Shown here: positions 10,933 to 23,900 of the stretch, piece after piece
Numbering within the stretch: position 1 is the stretch's first letter
How the letters are laid out: each line of letters starts with the position of its first letter
From: Alligator mississippiensis
Lineage: Eukaryota > Chordata > Crocodylia > Alligatoridae
Assembly (NCBI RefSeq): GCF_030867095.1
Contig: NC_081833.1
Coordinates: forward strand, 77,319,395-77,383,394
Direction of reading: 5' to 3'
DNA: 64,000 nt
Made by a program: the position numbers and the translations under genes
The notes under the pieces: model-generated
The model's input: the letters and a program-made list of their open reading frames with translations, nothing else
Database searches by the model: none
What the model was told of the DNA's origin: nothing

Positions 10933-13900
10933 ACTGCCCCGTGTTGAGGGCCGCGGGGCCGACGCCGGTCGGCTGCGGGGCGATGAGGCCCTGCCCCGCT
11001 CGAGAGCCTGTTGCTGGTCCGGCTCGAGGCGCGTAGCCGCGGCTGGGGCAGGGCCAGGTTCGCGTGCTCGGCTCTTCCTTTGCCTAGCGCCCGCGCCCCA
11101 GTGCTGCCGCGCTACGGGGAGTCGTCCAGCCACGGGCTGGAGCACGTGGACCAGCGTCTCCTGACTGAAGGAGCGAGTCTGGGACATTCCTGACCGGTCC
11201 AAAATATCATCTGTGCAAGCGAATTGGCAACGGACGCTGCTTGTTAAGATCAACACGCCCGCTCTTAGTCAAGCCGCCGTTCCCGTACAAGGGGCCTGGT
11301 TCTGAACTGCGGGCCCGGGCCCCGGGCGAGCTGCGTTCCCGCGGCTGTGCTGCGTGTGTGGACGCGTGTGCGCACCGTTTTACCTGGGCTGGGGCACCGG
11401 GAGGCTTCCCTCCGCCCTCCCAGCAGCAGCTCCGGCAGCTCCACACTGCATGCGACGCCTGGAAGAAACCCCTGCTAGCGCCTTCTGGGCAGCGGAGCCG
11501 AGCGGGGAGGCGAGGCGAGGCGTCCTGCCCGCCTGCTGCCCGGTGGCAGGAGCACTTGCAGTCCCTTGGGCCGGGGCTGAGTGACGCTCCACACCGAACA
11601 GAGGCGCGCGGCCCCTTCATTATGTTTAAAGAATAAAGTGCATCTTCCTCAAACATCTATCACTTAAGGACAGAATTAATTTTCTGAGAATTTGCATGTA
11701 AATTGGTCAATTAGTTAGAGTTAAAATTAATTTTAAAAGTGATCCTGTAAGAAACTCACTGAGCAGTAGCAGCTGTTTCTTTACACGTGCTTCAACTTCC
11801 CCGCTAGCTAAAACTCACGCTCGTGTGCTGGGTGGGGTTGGCGGCGTGTGCTCGCAGTGGTTATGAGCAGGGGGAAGGGGCCGGCCGTGTTTGGAGACCC
11901 GCGTCGCTGCACCTGGAAGTGTGGCGAGGAGGGGCAGGCTGCGCCGTGGTGGGGCTGGCTGCCCGGAGCAAAGGGTGTCCGTGCATTTCTAGATCTTGAG
12001 ATATTTGAATGTCTTGTAAACGTGATGCCGGCTGGATTTCCTGGGTGTAAAAATGCACTCTTAGCTCCGTCTTCATGTTTATCCCATGAATATTTGCATA
12101 AGGTTCGTATAAGAAGCCTCAAGTGGTTGTGTGATGACTTTAGTCATCCTTTGCACCACGGGTGGAAGGTTCTGCTTGTGTAAACCCCCCAAGGCCAATA
12201 CTCTGTTTCGTAACCCTTTCTTTCCAAAAGGCAAGCCCCTGCCTTTCGGGCGCACCAGTCACACTAATGGAAACTTCTTGCTCCTTGGTGCTCCTAGCAG
12301 GTATAAAGGTTTTCACCGGGGTGCCGCCCGTGCAAGCCCAGTGCCCCTGAGGAGGGTTAGTACGGGTTGCCTGCTGACGGAGCCGTGGCGGCCCTGATGC
12401 GAGCTGAGCTCGAGCCCAGGTCCTTGACTGACGACGCCAGACCGCGCGTTGCTCCGGCGCCTGGAGCCGCGGGGTCTGGTCCTGGCCGGCTCGGGCAGCA
12501 GGCGTCAGAGCGTGCTGCATGCTGCGCCCTGCACGGGCCGGGGCTGTTTTCATTCCTTGCAATACGGTGGCAGTGGGCAGCAAGCGCTGAAGAAAAATCA
12601 AATGCTAGGGCAAAAATCCATGTTCAGATTTCCTAGAAAGCTCTTGTTACTTTGGGGACAAGTTTGTGGATTGAGGGGGGATTTGCTGGCTGATTTGGGG
12701 GGAGATTGGCCACTTCAGTGTTTTTGTCTTCAGCCCCACTTCCGGAGGAGAGCAACTCAACATGGCGCATGGATGCCTTTTAGTAAAGGAAGTCCCTCAC
12801 TATTTTCTTCAGTGCAGTTTTATTAAAAAAAACCCCAAAACAGGCAAGACGTGGCGTGGAGCGGGGAGCGGAGCCCGTTGGCAGGGCGCGCGGTCCCGAA
12901 GCGCCGGGGATCCGGGCGCGGTCTCCATCCGAGTTTTCACGGTGCCTTCTGTTTCCACTTTGCTGGCGAGCCGGGTACATCAGAAGGGTTGGAGGGAGGT
13001 TAAAGCCAAATCAGAATTGACAGAAAATTATTAGCGGGGCCGAGCCAAGGAAGCGCTCCCCCTTCCCTCTGTAATCAGGTTAATGTGTGCGCGGCATGCC
13101 GAGCGTTTCGGCCAAGCTGCTTTTTAAGTAGAAATTCAGTTTCCATTATGTGGAGCTGCCTCCGTTCCTGCTCCGGCAGGCCTTTGATCAGCCCGCTGCA
13201 TGGGGGAGAAGGGCAGAGGCATATTAATAACTTCAACATGTGGCCCCTCGGCCCAGCTGCACCCTCCTCCTGGAGGGTGGCTGGGGGAGGAGGGGGCCAG
13301 GCCGGGAAAGCCGCTCCCGCGATGCCCTCCGCTCCGGCTTTGCCCGGCCTGGGCTCCGGGCAGGTCGAGGGCCCGCAGCGATGGGCTCTGGCTCCAGCTC
13401 CCCTTGCCCCTTCGGCGGGCGCTGGGAAGATGAAAGCCGCAGCAGACTTTACAGACCCTGTTGGGACGCGGCTGGAGGGAGGTGGAGACGGGAGCCCAGT
13501 GCGGGGAGATTAATGGGAGCCAGGTGTCTGACACAGGAGCTCAGGGCCCGGCCTGCCGAGAGATTTTGCTCCTTCCTCTGTACTGGGCTCGTGAGGGTCG
13601 GGTTGTATCCTGCTGGCGCATCAGGCCTGGCTGCATTTCGCCGCAGCCGCAGCGTTCAGGGCCACGGCTTGTATTTGGGGACTGGTTGCCCATCAGGGAG
13701 GGGCCGGTGCGCTCAAGGGATAGACAGCCTGGTGCAAGCCGTTGCCTCCTGGGCATGGTTTGCGATGCCGTGCTCGGTGATGCTTCCCCCAGAGGTATGT
13801 GGTGTTCCCTCCACGAGGCCAGGCGGGTTTCGAGCAGAGATCTCGCCGTGGCGCACGTGGCGCCGGCGGAGCGGGGCTGCGGCTGTGAGCCGCCGGCGGA

Positions 13901-15335
13901 GGGGAGGAGGTGGCACAGCCGCAGGATAACGCCGCGTGTGTAAATCGCTCCGAGGGGAGCTGGTCCGCAGAAGCCGGGCTCGGTTCTGCTCTGGGATGTC
14001 GTGCTGGTCGGGATGCAGTGAGGAAGAGAGCCTAGCGCTGGCGTGACTTCAGGTGCTTTTGGAAGAGTGTAGGGTCTATCCCAGCAAAAATCTACTCTGT
14101 CTTAAAGTCTGCCTCCTTCCCTCGTGGCCCAGCCTGCGGCTCTGGCCTGGTCTCCTCTAGAGTCCAGAAATGACCTGCAGACGTTACTGGGTTTGAAGCA
14201 GAAGCGGTGGGGCCGGGGAGAAACGTGCTGTGACTCTGTAAGACGGAGGCGGTGGCGTCGCCGCGCAGAGCAGCTCAGCATCCGTTCTGCGCTAGAAGCC
14301 CTCGACGGTGCCGGGCAGGAGGGAGAAGCGAGATCGAGCGGCGTGGATGCACGCAGGCCCAAAGGAGCGGTTTCTGCAAGTTGGGCAGGCCCGGGGGCAC
14401 TCCAGTTTGCCTCTGAGCCCCCTTCGGTTTCCTTCAGTCTCTTAGAGAAACGGTCTGGGGCCCAGACCAAGCCTGAGTCTGGCGTGGGTGCCAGCAGGAC
14501 TGTCCAGTAGCAGAGCTAATGGATCTGAATCGTTAACCTCAGCTGATTAAAGCTAGTAGTAAGCACCTTATCCCTGCCAGCTGGCAGCCCCCCTGTACGG
14601 GGCAAACGCAGTCGGGTCTGGTTGACTTTTGCACTTGTCTGCTGGACAGAGCCCAGGGCCGTGGGCCGACCGACGCGGGAGAGGGGAGGCCAGTGAAAGG
14701 CACTGGGCCCCGCACACGGGCGGTGCAAGGAGAAGGTGGCATTTGCTCTGAGCTGGGCCGTGTCAGTGAGACTGGGGTAAGTCTTTGCTCCGCTCACTTT
14801 TCTCTGACGAATGTGAACTGCCTGTGGCTATTTGACTTCCAGGTAGTCAATCCTCGTAACACCCTTGTGCCGTGATGAGTTGTCGTTCCCCGGGTCGGAG
14901 CCCCGTAGCGAGCGGGCGGTACAGGCGTGATGGCAGGCAGCGAGGCTCCAGATCTGGGCTCCCGCGGCGCTGGCAGGACAGCCTCGGGCGCTCCTCGCCC
15001 TTCATGCTGCGTTTCCATTCGAACTGGGCATTGAGCAGCAGCACGGCGCCTGGGGAAGGAACTAAACCACAGCCGGCCGCTCTGTGGAGGAGACGGTGTC
15101 TCAGGCCCAACAAGAGTTAAGATGTTAATGAAACCCTTATTTGCTGTTCTGTTAAACAGCTAAGTGGTCTGGGACTTCGTCAAGCCACCACTTGCTCGCT
15201 TCTGTTGGAGCCTTTTTCTGGGTAAAGGAAGAGAAGGAAAACTATGATAATGCAGTTGAAGCGTAAAGTACTAAGGGATTTTAATTTTCACGGTATTTCT
15301 CGCTCTGTCACTCGTAGCTGCAGAGCGGTTGAGAG
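10933..15335. other. GC-rich noncoding stretch with AT-rich islands
   Basis: No gene was recognised. CpG-dense blocks lie at about 10.93-11.6 kb and 13.25-13.95 kb; the open frames there follow from composition. An AT-rich island at 11.63-11.77 kb carries an octamer ATTTGCAT (11690-11697) and several AATTAATT/ATTAATTTT homeodomain-type cores. A second octamer lies at 12092-12099. A TTTAAGTAGAAATTC-type AT-rich segment sits at about 13.12-13.15 kb. These islands are candidate enhancers. Confidence 0.5.
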
Positions 15336-15608
15336 CAGCGACTGTCAACCGGGCTGTTGTGGCGTGCTGGGGTGCCTTGGGGCCCTTTCCAGGGGCTGCG
15401 GGGTGCCGCCCAACGTCAGCGCTGCTGGTGCGCACACAAGTCACGAGATGGGCCCAAACGGGACTCCAGATAGTGAAACCAGCCCTGCCTGAGTTCTTTG
15501 CGACAAAAAAAATGCTCTATTATTTATCTGTAGTCAAAAAAATGTGTGAAAACTAAGAGCTGCCATTTTCCAAGGGTGTCTGGCGTCCGAAAAGGTTGAG
15601 CGCCTCTG
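15336..15608. mobile_element. hAT-like MITE (degenerate)
   Basis: The left end CAGCGACTGTCAACC and the right end GGTTGAGCGCCTCTG are imperfect inverted repeats of the CAG..GTTCTCAACC type seen in hAT/Charlie-derived elements. The interior carries GGGGTGC-rich arms and then an AT-rich tail. The 8-base flanks (15328-15335 and 15609-15616) agree at only about five of eight positions, so the target duplication is not demonstrable. It has no coding capacity. This is the only transposon recognised in the first 29 kb. Confidence 0.55.
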
Positions 15609-17789
15609 GTCTAGGGGTGAGCCTCCCACTTCACGGTCTGTTAAATACTATCCGAGATGATCTCTGTCCCTTTTTGGGGCAGAGAGGTCATGTTGGGTAA
15701 GGTGATCTGGAGCTGCTGCTGCTGCTGAAGTTCGATCCTGGTTTCTTCAAGACGAGACAGATGCACACAAAAGGGAGAGGAAAGAACAGCCAACGCAGCT
15801 TTTGGCTTTGAGTTCACTCGCAGGCTCGGCGCGGGAGAACGAGGCCCGGCGCACGGCTTTACCTGGCAGCCGGGAGCGGGGCGGCTCCGGGCGTTGGTTC
15901 TTGGCAGCCGCCGTGGTTGTGTACAGAAGGGGGGTTCTGGCCGGCTCAGCGGACCCTCTTTGCAGAGAGGCAAAAGCAGAGAAGTGGGAAAGAGGGAAAA
16001 ATCGGAGGGGAAGGAAAAGGACACGCAAGGGAGGGTGAGCGCCGGACCAGCCAGGTTTTGTCCCAGGTGGATTTGAAGGTCTATGAGAAGCTGGCAGAGG
16101 CGGCAGGGTCATCAGTCCCTTCTCTCTGGAGCGGTCTGGTCGCGGCATCGTGTTGCATCAGGACGGGGACGTGCCAGGAAGGGGGGAGGCGCTGCTGTAG
16201 TGGTGCAAAGCTCCTTCCACCCGCGTATCTCCCAGCTTGTGATGCCCAGATGGGCAGCGTGTGGGAAGGGGTGGCAGCCTCACCTCGTTTGCCTCGGCCT
16301 GTCCATACCTATGTTGGTAAGTTTGACTTTGAACAGTTCTGGAAAGCTTCAGCTCATCATCGTGCCAGTGTGTGGCTTTGCCAAGGACGCGGCCTACCCC
16401 TGAGCACACTTCTTTGCACTGAAGCAGGGCAGCTTGCCCCAGTCTGTTGGTCTTGTACATTCGATATAACGGGGAGCTTTGGACTCGTCCTTCCTTGGCC
16501 AACACTGGGTACAGGTTTCTGCACGAGACCTTTCCATCTGCTAGCTACGCAGCCGATGCAAGGCTTTTGGAGATGCCATTGGTGCGTGGGGCTGAGTGCT
16601 GGGCTCTGTAGATCTGCGTGTTGAGTGTGAAGCACAAGCACAAGGGTGTGCTTACACACCACATGGTGTGCTCTGCCTGAGTGGTAGCCGTCCCAGGCCC
16701 CGCCAGTCCGAGCTTCGTAGCTCAGAGCCTGCTGGCACATCTCCGCGCCGCGCTACCAGTCTGCAGACCTCGGTCTAGCTGCGGCAGCACAGAGGCCCGC
16801 ACGCGCTACTTGACCGTGCTTTCTGAAAGAGCAAACGAGCCAGCACGGATCAGCGTAGTGCTGTGGCTGGCCTGCCTCCGGTACTTGTGCCCTTCTGCTA
16901 CGCGGCAGTCTCGGCGGAGGTCCACCCCTGAATCGGGTCCCTGCCCCTGCCAGCACTGCCCCGCAGCGAAGCGGGGACGGCCGCCACAGGGAGGGGAACG
17001 GGGAAATGCTTCCATCGGGCATCCTGCGCGCAGTTGTGGCCCCTGGTCCGGGGTGAAGTCCCGCTGCCGCAGGTGCAGAGACGGGCTGCTGTGACGCTCC
17101 CGGGAATGCAGAGCCCGTGGTCCGAGGAAGCTGGAAGAGCTTGGCTTGTCTAGCAGAAGGCAGGATGAGAGGGGACGGGGTTGTCCTCTGCGCATCAGCA
17201 GGGCTTAAATGCCAGGGAAGGAGACGAGCTATTTAAGCTAACGGACAAGAGCAAATGCGTGTGAATCGGGACTCGGTGGGTTTGGCTGGGAAGCCGAGGG
17301 AGGGTTCTGGCTCCGGCGGAGCGGGGCTGCAGCCCGGGCCTCTGCCTTGTGTGGCCCAGGGTCTCCTCCAGCCTTGCTTTCCTGCGTCCCTCTGTAAATG
17401 CGATCAACACACAGTAGTGCAAGAAAGGTGTTGCTCGCATTTTGTGCCTCTCCCCCCCTCCTGTCGCTCTGGGCTCCAGAAACCACGCACCGCTCTCGAG
17501 CCCCCAGGATTTCTCTCTGGCAAAATGGGACCGAGCAACGGGCTCTGCGGTCCGGCCGTGCTCCTCATCTCGTCCTCTCCTGTTCCCGCTGCCCCTTCTC
17601 CCGGGCCCGTCACCGGTCTCTCGGGATACGGCCTGGTGGGTTTGCTTTACAATAAAAACAGCAAACAAAACCGGAACGCGGAAGAGAGAAATGTGCCTGT
17701 GCTGTTGGCTGGACCCCCCCCCGCCCGCCCGCCGATATGACTTCTTTTCGTTTGTCTGCTCTCCCCGCAGAAGGCAGGTTTCTTTGCTG

Positions 17790-17890
17790 TTATCCCCACT
17801 TTAATATATTATTTTTTGACTGTCTGTCCTCATTTGTAATGAGGTGTGATATATGGAGCTCGGCCAGTTACCATGGCGACGCGGGTCCTC
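17790..17890. promoter_or_regulatory. AT-rich island with an RFX X-box motif
   Basis: A short AT-rich segment in GC-rich surroundings ends in GTTACCATGGCGAC at 17867-17880. This fits the X-box pattern GTNRCC-N2-RGYRAC bound by RFX factors as a near-palindrome. There is no open frame of interest. It could be a ciliary-type enhancer or promoter, or chance. Confidence 0.4.
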
Positions 17891-20579
17891 CATTTCTTAT
17901 CAGAGCGACGCACTATCGTCTCGTGTCAGCGGAGAAGGGATGACAAAGGCTCCCCGAGAGCCCGGCTCTGCTATTACCGAGCAATCAGGAGCCGTTCTTA
18001 ATCGAGCACATCCAGGTCCATGGCCGCGCTCCCTCTTCCTGAGCCTGCACGGCTCTGTCGTGGCGAGGCCAGTCCGGACGGTACAGACAGACCCTTTATT
18101 GGGAACGTGCCCGTCTGCACTGACGGTTTTTCCTTCCCGAGGTTTTCGGACGTTATCTGTGCTGGCAGCTAGGACGAGGGGCGTCCCTTGCTGGGCTTTG
18201 CTCTGGATCCTTTGCATTTTCCGGCTCGGATAACGTACTTTCTCTTCTTGGCCTGAGCGGCGTTGGCTGTTCGGATTTGCCTGGGCCTCGCGAGTGCCCG
18301 CTCTTGTCGCAGCGCCCTTGCACGGTGCAGGTCTAGCGGTACGTCCCAGTCCAGCACAGGCTGGTGTGACTTCCTCAGGCACAGGGGAGATGCCTGGTGC
18401 ACAGCCGTGCCCCCTGGCCTGCAGGCTTTGCCAGCCTAGCTGACTTGCCTTTCATTTTCTGCTCGCAGCATCTGCCCCTCTTTAGGCTGCATGATCAGAG
18501 ACGTTACTAGAGGGGACCAGCATGGCGCGAATTGTTCATCCTTGTTTCCATGCTGCTCTGGTTGGTGCTGCTAGGTCCGAGAGCTTGCTTTCTCCCCCAG
18601 CAAGCCAGTTCCCTGTGTTCCCACGTCACTCGTCACTGGTGTTTCTGCGTGCGTCTCTTTGCCTCGCAGCCCCGGAGCTGCATCCGGGCTCTGGAGATGC
18701 CGGCCCCGGACGCTGCGTGGAGCATGCAGAGAAGCGGAGGTTGAAGTCGGCCGGGGCAGTGGGTCTAGAGCCCTTCCTCTGCGAAGAGCAGCGGGATCTT
18801 CCCCTTCCCGTCCTAGCTTGCGGGAGCTGCCCTCTCTCCGTGGCCGGTGTCACGAGATGCCTCCTGTCGCCATCTACTCTGATCCCTTGTATACAGACAT
18901 CTGGTGTCTCTCCCTTGCGGGACCGAGCGTGCATCCGACTTCCCAGCCTGTAATCCTCCCTAGGTGGGCTTCTGCTGCTCCTGCCTGCTCGGCCCCAGGT
19001 GCGGCGCTGGGGGTAATGCCTTGGCAGAGACGGGTTCCTGCTGCCACCTGTCTTGGCCGATGTAGCTAGGCTGGCACCGGTTGCTCCAGCGCGTTGTCCT
19101 GTGCAAAGCCGTTGGGTGCAGCGTGAAATGCGAGGCTGCAGCATGCCAGCGGTTGAGAAGGGGACGCCCTGCCTGCTCGTAGCGTGGCCAGCCCAGCCAC
19201 ACTCTTGCCCTGCTTAGGGCAGGAAGCCTGATTAATCCGTGCCCCTATGTTTGGGGATGCTAGTTAGACAGACAGGTGGGCCTGAGCATGTCAGTGAAGA
19301 AAAGCAGACAGGACTTCAGGTGCGTGCCATACGGGGCGCCTGTGCCCCTGCCTGAGTGGCCCTTGGTGCTTGGCGCCAGGAGTTTGCAATGGTGCAGGTT
19401 GTGACTGGGACCTCTTGTCTTGCTGGATGAATGAGGCGAGTGGCCAGCTAAGACGACTGCTGCCAGGAAGAGTCTGTAAGGAAAAGGTAGCGCGTCAGTC
19501 TAGAAATGGGGGTCTCTCCAGAGGGAGGACTGTGTGTTAGGGGCAGGCCTGGCGTGACCGCAGCACACATCTGCGTCGCAGCGGAGTAGAAACTGGAGCT
19601 GCAATTGGCTTTGGCAGCAGCGAGGAAGCGGGATCTGCCGGTCTGCCCTGACGCTGGCAAAGGGCCCTGGGGACGTGTTGCAGTGATGCAGCCAAACCAG
19701 GGAAAAGGTGTGTTTTGTGGATGCTCTTTCCTGTATCTGAAATAAGAGGAGGTTACTTCGCTACAAGAGCAGTCAAACCAGAGTGGTGTGCATGCACGCA
19801 CGCAGAGCGTTGCACCAGCTTAACTGGCTTGGTGCCACGTCTTTCTGTTCTTGCAGTTGGGGATCCTCGTGGATCCACTCTTGCTCGGTGAATCTGGAGC
19901 ACCGAGGAGAGGAAACGCTCCTGTCGGTCTGCTGCGTTCATGGTTAACTTCAACTTCGGCTGGGACTTTAACGTGAAATAAGGGAGACCCCCTGTTGTGA
20001 AGCAGGAGTCCTCCAGTCTGCGGTGTGTCTCTGTCGCATTGCTCAAGTAGCTAACAGCCACGCTGGTCCTACAAGGGCCCAGACCCCTGAGTGACGGTGT
20101 CCTGCAGCACCTGTACGGAAGGGCCTGGAAGAGGGTGTTTGCGTCTCCTGGACTAGTCGGTGCCAAAGCCATTGATGCACATGTTCTGTACCCTGGGAAG
20201 GAGCAGTTGGACGCTCGGGGAAGTTTGTTAAAAACGCAGCCAGGAAGTGGAGGAAACCCCCTCTGTCCTTTCTGTGGGGGGGCACATGCCCCACAGCGTG
20301 TCCTGCCCCGACCCGTCGTCAGCTCGCTGGGGCCCTCGAGTGCTGGGCAGGGATGTCACGACGGAGGGAGCGGTGCAACGTGTGCACGCAGGCATGCACG
20401 CGCTTTGCGTCGCAGTGAGAGGGGCAGCGCACGGGCACTAGCTTCGCGCGCTCTGCCCCGGAGGGATAATATTTTATTTGTGCACCCCTGGCAGCCGCCT
20501 TGCGCAGAGGTCAGGGAGGCGCGAGTGCAGCGTCCTGACCCCGTCGCTCGCACAGGGCAGCCCTGTGCTAGGGAGGCTG

Positions 20580-20960
20580 GGTTGGTGATTTCAGCCCAGG
20601 TTTTTAATAATGAGACAGAGATAAAAATTCTGTATTTTCATTACTCCCTATTTTCATAGTCCACTGAACAAAAACACAAAGCGATTCTCCTGCTGCCCCT
20701 TGCTCCCTGGCCCTGCCTTCTTCCCCTGCGGAGTTCAAATTAAAGAAAGGCGAAAATTGAAGCTGTTGTACGCAAGGCGATGGCAACATGCATATTTGAT
20801 TTTTATGATGGATCTAAATTGCTGAATAAGGCCATGGAACAAAGGGAGACTGCGGCTTCCTGCCCATCACAGGCAGCCAGCGAAGGCAGAACAAAAGCTC
20901 CAGCCATTAGGGGCTCAGCAGGGAGACACATTATATAAATGACTTTGTCTTCTCTGCCCC
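20580..20960. promoter_or_regulatory. AT-rich island, candidate conserved noncoding element
   Basis: A sharply bounded AT-rich block inside CpG-rich DNA contains ATGCATATTTGATTTTTATG, AATTAAAG and similar homeodomain/POU-like text, with no repeat signature and no reading frame. Such islands near developmental genes are often enhancers. Conservation cannot be assessed here. Confidence 0.3.
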
Positions 20961-23900
20961 CTTCCCCCCCACTGGGTGCACTGGACAGGGATGGGGGCTG
21001 GGGCGCGTGATGTGCTGGCGCAGGAGACGAGGATCCCGGGAGCGCGATGGGGCGAGCTCGGATACAAAAGGCTGCGACTCCTCCCCGCTCCTTGCGCCGG
21101 CCACGGGGAGAGCTGGGCTCGCAGCGCCACCTAAGAACAGGATCACCGCCACAACGTGGCTTCGGCGATTCTTCCTTTCTCCCTTTCTTCCTCTTTGTGG
21201 GTTGCCGTCCCCTCCCCCTTCGCTTTCCCTGTCTTTGCTGGGGGCAGTGGAAGGCAAGGGGGGCGTTTGCTGGTGCCCTGCCCCAGGGTTCGTTGTGGCA
21301 TTAGGAGGGGCACCTTCCCAGTGCAGATGCCAAGCTCCTCGCCTGAAAGTTCAAGGATGCAGGGCTGCCATTTCCTCCCCTCCGCTGGCGCTCGCCCGCT
21401 CGGCCTCCTCGTCCTGCCCGCGGCGGGATGGGGGAGCGCGCTGGCAGCGGGGCTGGGGCAGGCTGGGGGAAGCGGCAGCAGTTGTGACGTGCCAGCGAGC
21501 GTGTTGTCAGCAGGCAGAAAGCACCTCTCCAGGCCCCCTGGTCAGGCCGAAGGACGTGCCGTGCTCTGGCTGCCCGACCCCAGGGCCAGGCGCTCCCAGG
21601 GACTCCCACGAGTGCAGCATCAGGTCTGGCCTCCAGCTACAGCGGAGCCACTGCCAGGACCTGAGGCTACAGTTACGGGGGGGTCCCTGGAAGCGCCCGG
21701 CCCAGGGCAGTCGTGCCCGGCTCTGTGACTGACCCCCAGCTGCCTGGCGCAGCTCTGCCTGCGGAGACCGCTTGGCAGAGACACGACCCGGCTGTTTCCC
21801 GCGACAGTCCTTGCTCCCTGGGCCCGAGGCACTGGAGCGAGTGAGCAAGCTGAGGTTGTGTCTTGCACTGCAAGTCCCGCTGAGCTGCAGGGAGGATATC
21901 GAGCACAGTAGTGTGGTTTTCGGCTCCAGACGAGGTCTTCCTGTGCTGGCTCCGTTTCTTTTTCCGACTGAAATTAGCTGGATAGTCCTGTACGTGCTCA
22001 CCTGCAGATGATCTGCTCTCCAGGCCTTCCAGGCTCCAAGACTGGGAGGTCGCTGATGGGCCTTTGCCTGTCCTGTATCTCGGAGCGGCTGGATCAGACC
22101 GTGATCGGTGCATGGAAATGGATGGAGGACACCGGATGGCCAGGCTGCTGGCCAGGCTCTGCCATCTCCTTCCTGTAACGTGATGAGGTGGTTCGTATGC
22201 ATCTAACAGCAATCCCCCTTCTTGCTAAGAGTCTCGGAGCATCCTGGAGACACGTTCCTGAAAGAAAGCCTCTGCTCTTTCACATGGGACTAGCAGGGAT
22301 GATCCGTTTGATGTACCCCTGGCTTGCGGACTAACTGAGCAGAATTGCACATTACTGCTACAACTGTAGACAGAAAACACCTGGCTTACCCCAAAGATGT
22401 CTGAGTGTAGAAGGTCTCTGTGACCAGCCCATGCCACCTTTCCCCTGTGAGCATCCTGCGAAGGGCTGGGACTTTGGGAGGGATGAGGGCAGAGAGCAGG
22501 GGCGTCTTGGCAGCTGAGCTGCATGAGCCTGGGAGGTGAGGTGGGGATGTTGGAGGTGGTTGTAAGGTGGTCCTTTGAGCCAGTCAAAGGACAGGTGAGC
22601 TGGAAAGCTGGCAAGGCCTGGGTTGGAGTGGGGGAAGAGCAGACCAACTGGGACATGCCAAGTAGTGGTTCAGATTCTCTTACCCCATGTGCCAAATGCA
22701 CGCAAGTGCGTCCTTGTTTGAAAGAGGGAACATAGCTTCGCCCGAGCACTGGATTGAACGGCTCTGCCTGTAAAGGGGATGTGCATCTGGCTGCAGACAT
22801 CCTTTTCAGTGGCATGTCTTGGAATGAGTGTAGCACCATGTGCGCCCCGTGGTAGCTGCATGACGTGCCTGGATGCCGTTCAAAATCTTCAGAGAGATGC
22901 CAACTTCACTGCAGTGCTGCTCAGTCACCTGGTGTCGCAGTAAGGCAGCAACCCTGCACGAGAGAGGATTAGCAAGCCACGAACGTTGTTTTGAAGAATA
23001 GGCTGTGCTACGGTGTCAGCCAGCGCTGAAGGGGCTAGCGAGGTCCAGACTACGTGTGCATGGGCCGCTGACCGGTGGTGCACGCGAATGGCTGTGTTCT
23101 TGCTGGCTAGGTGCGTCCCAGATTGCACTCTGCAGATGACCTGCCAGGAAGGGGCCGGCTGTGTTTGCCAGAGCAGAGGGCCCGGGCCGGTGCAGCGGCT
23201 GTTGTGCTCCACAGCTCGTTGGGATCTTCATTTTGTGTTGAATTAAATGAAGCGTTTGTTAAAGAAACTCCGAGCGGAAGCTCTGCGCTTTCTCAGCCCG
23301 GGACGGAAGGTGTTTGACAAGGGCGGACTCTGGTTAGGCTCAGCTTGGATCGGGCAGAGCCTTTCCCTGTCAGCGAGGAAGTAGGCCGCCCTAGCTGAAA
23401 TCCTGGGTTTGCCGAGAAAGTGCTGAGATGGCTGTGCTTGCTGCGGCAGGCGGAGGAGCACGCGGGCAGGGTTTTCTCCACCAGCGAGATGGTACAAGGC
23501 AGTTGTGCTGGAGTTGGTGGAGAGAAAACAGGGGAAGCTGCCCTTTGGATAAAGATGCACTCCCTGGGCAAGAAGCGGGTCGGTGGGAGACTTGCACAAT
23601 TGTTTCCCACACGTGCGTGCTGCTCCCAGTGACCTCTGTGGTGCAGCACAAGGTGCCGTGGTGATGGGTGCCCTAGAAAGGCATCAGCCAGAGAGGGAGA
23701 GCTTGACCAGCTTGTGAAGAAGAGGGTGGTCTTTATTGTTATTCATTATGCAATAAGTAGTAAGGTTGCCCTTAGGGTGTGCATCCTTGGGGGCTGCTTT
23801 AGGTTGAAATGATCCAGGTCTGATTCCTGTCTGACCAGGAATTCTTGGGAAATTTAAGCAAATAAGTTTGATCTTTTTTGAGCAGAAAGGGACTGAAAAA

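Noticed and set aside
10609..11256. 215-codon minus-strand frame
   Set aside because: Runs through the YY1-like repeat array and CpG-rich DNA; composition artefact.
15328..15616. 8-bp target duplication for the 15.3-kb hAT-like element
   Set aside because: Flanks GTTGAGAG and GTCTAGGG agree at only about five of eight positions.
21007..21732. 241-codon plus-strand frame and a 231-codon minus-strand frame (21507-22202)
   Set aside because: Mutually overlapping on opposite strands with no recognised domain or splice logic.
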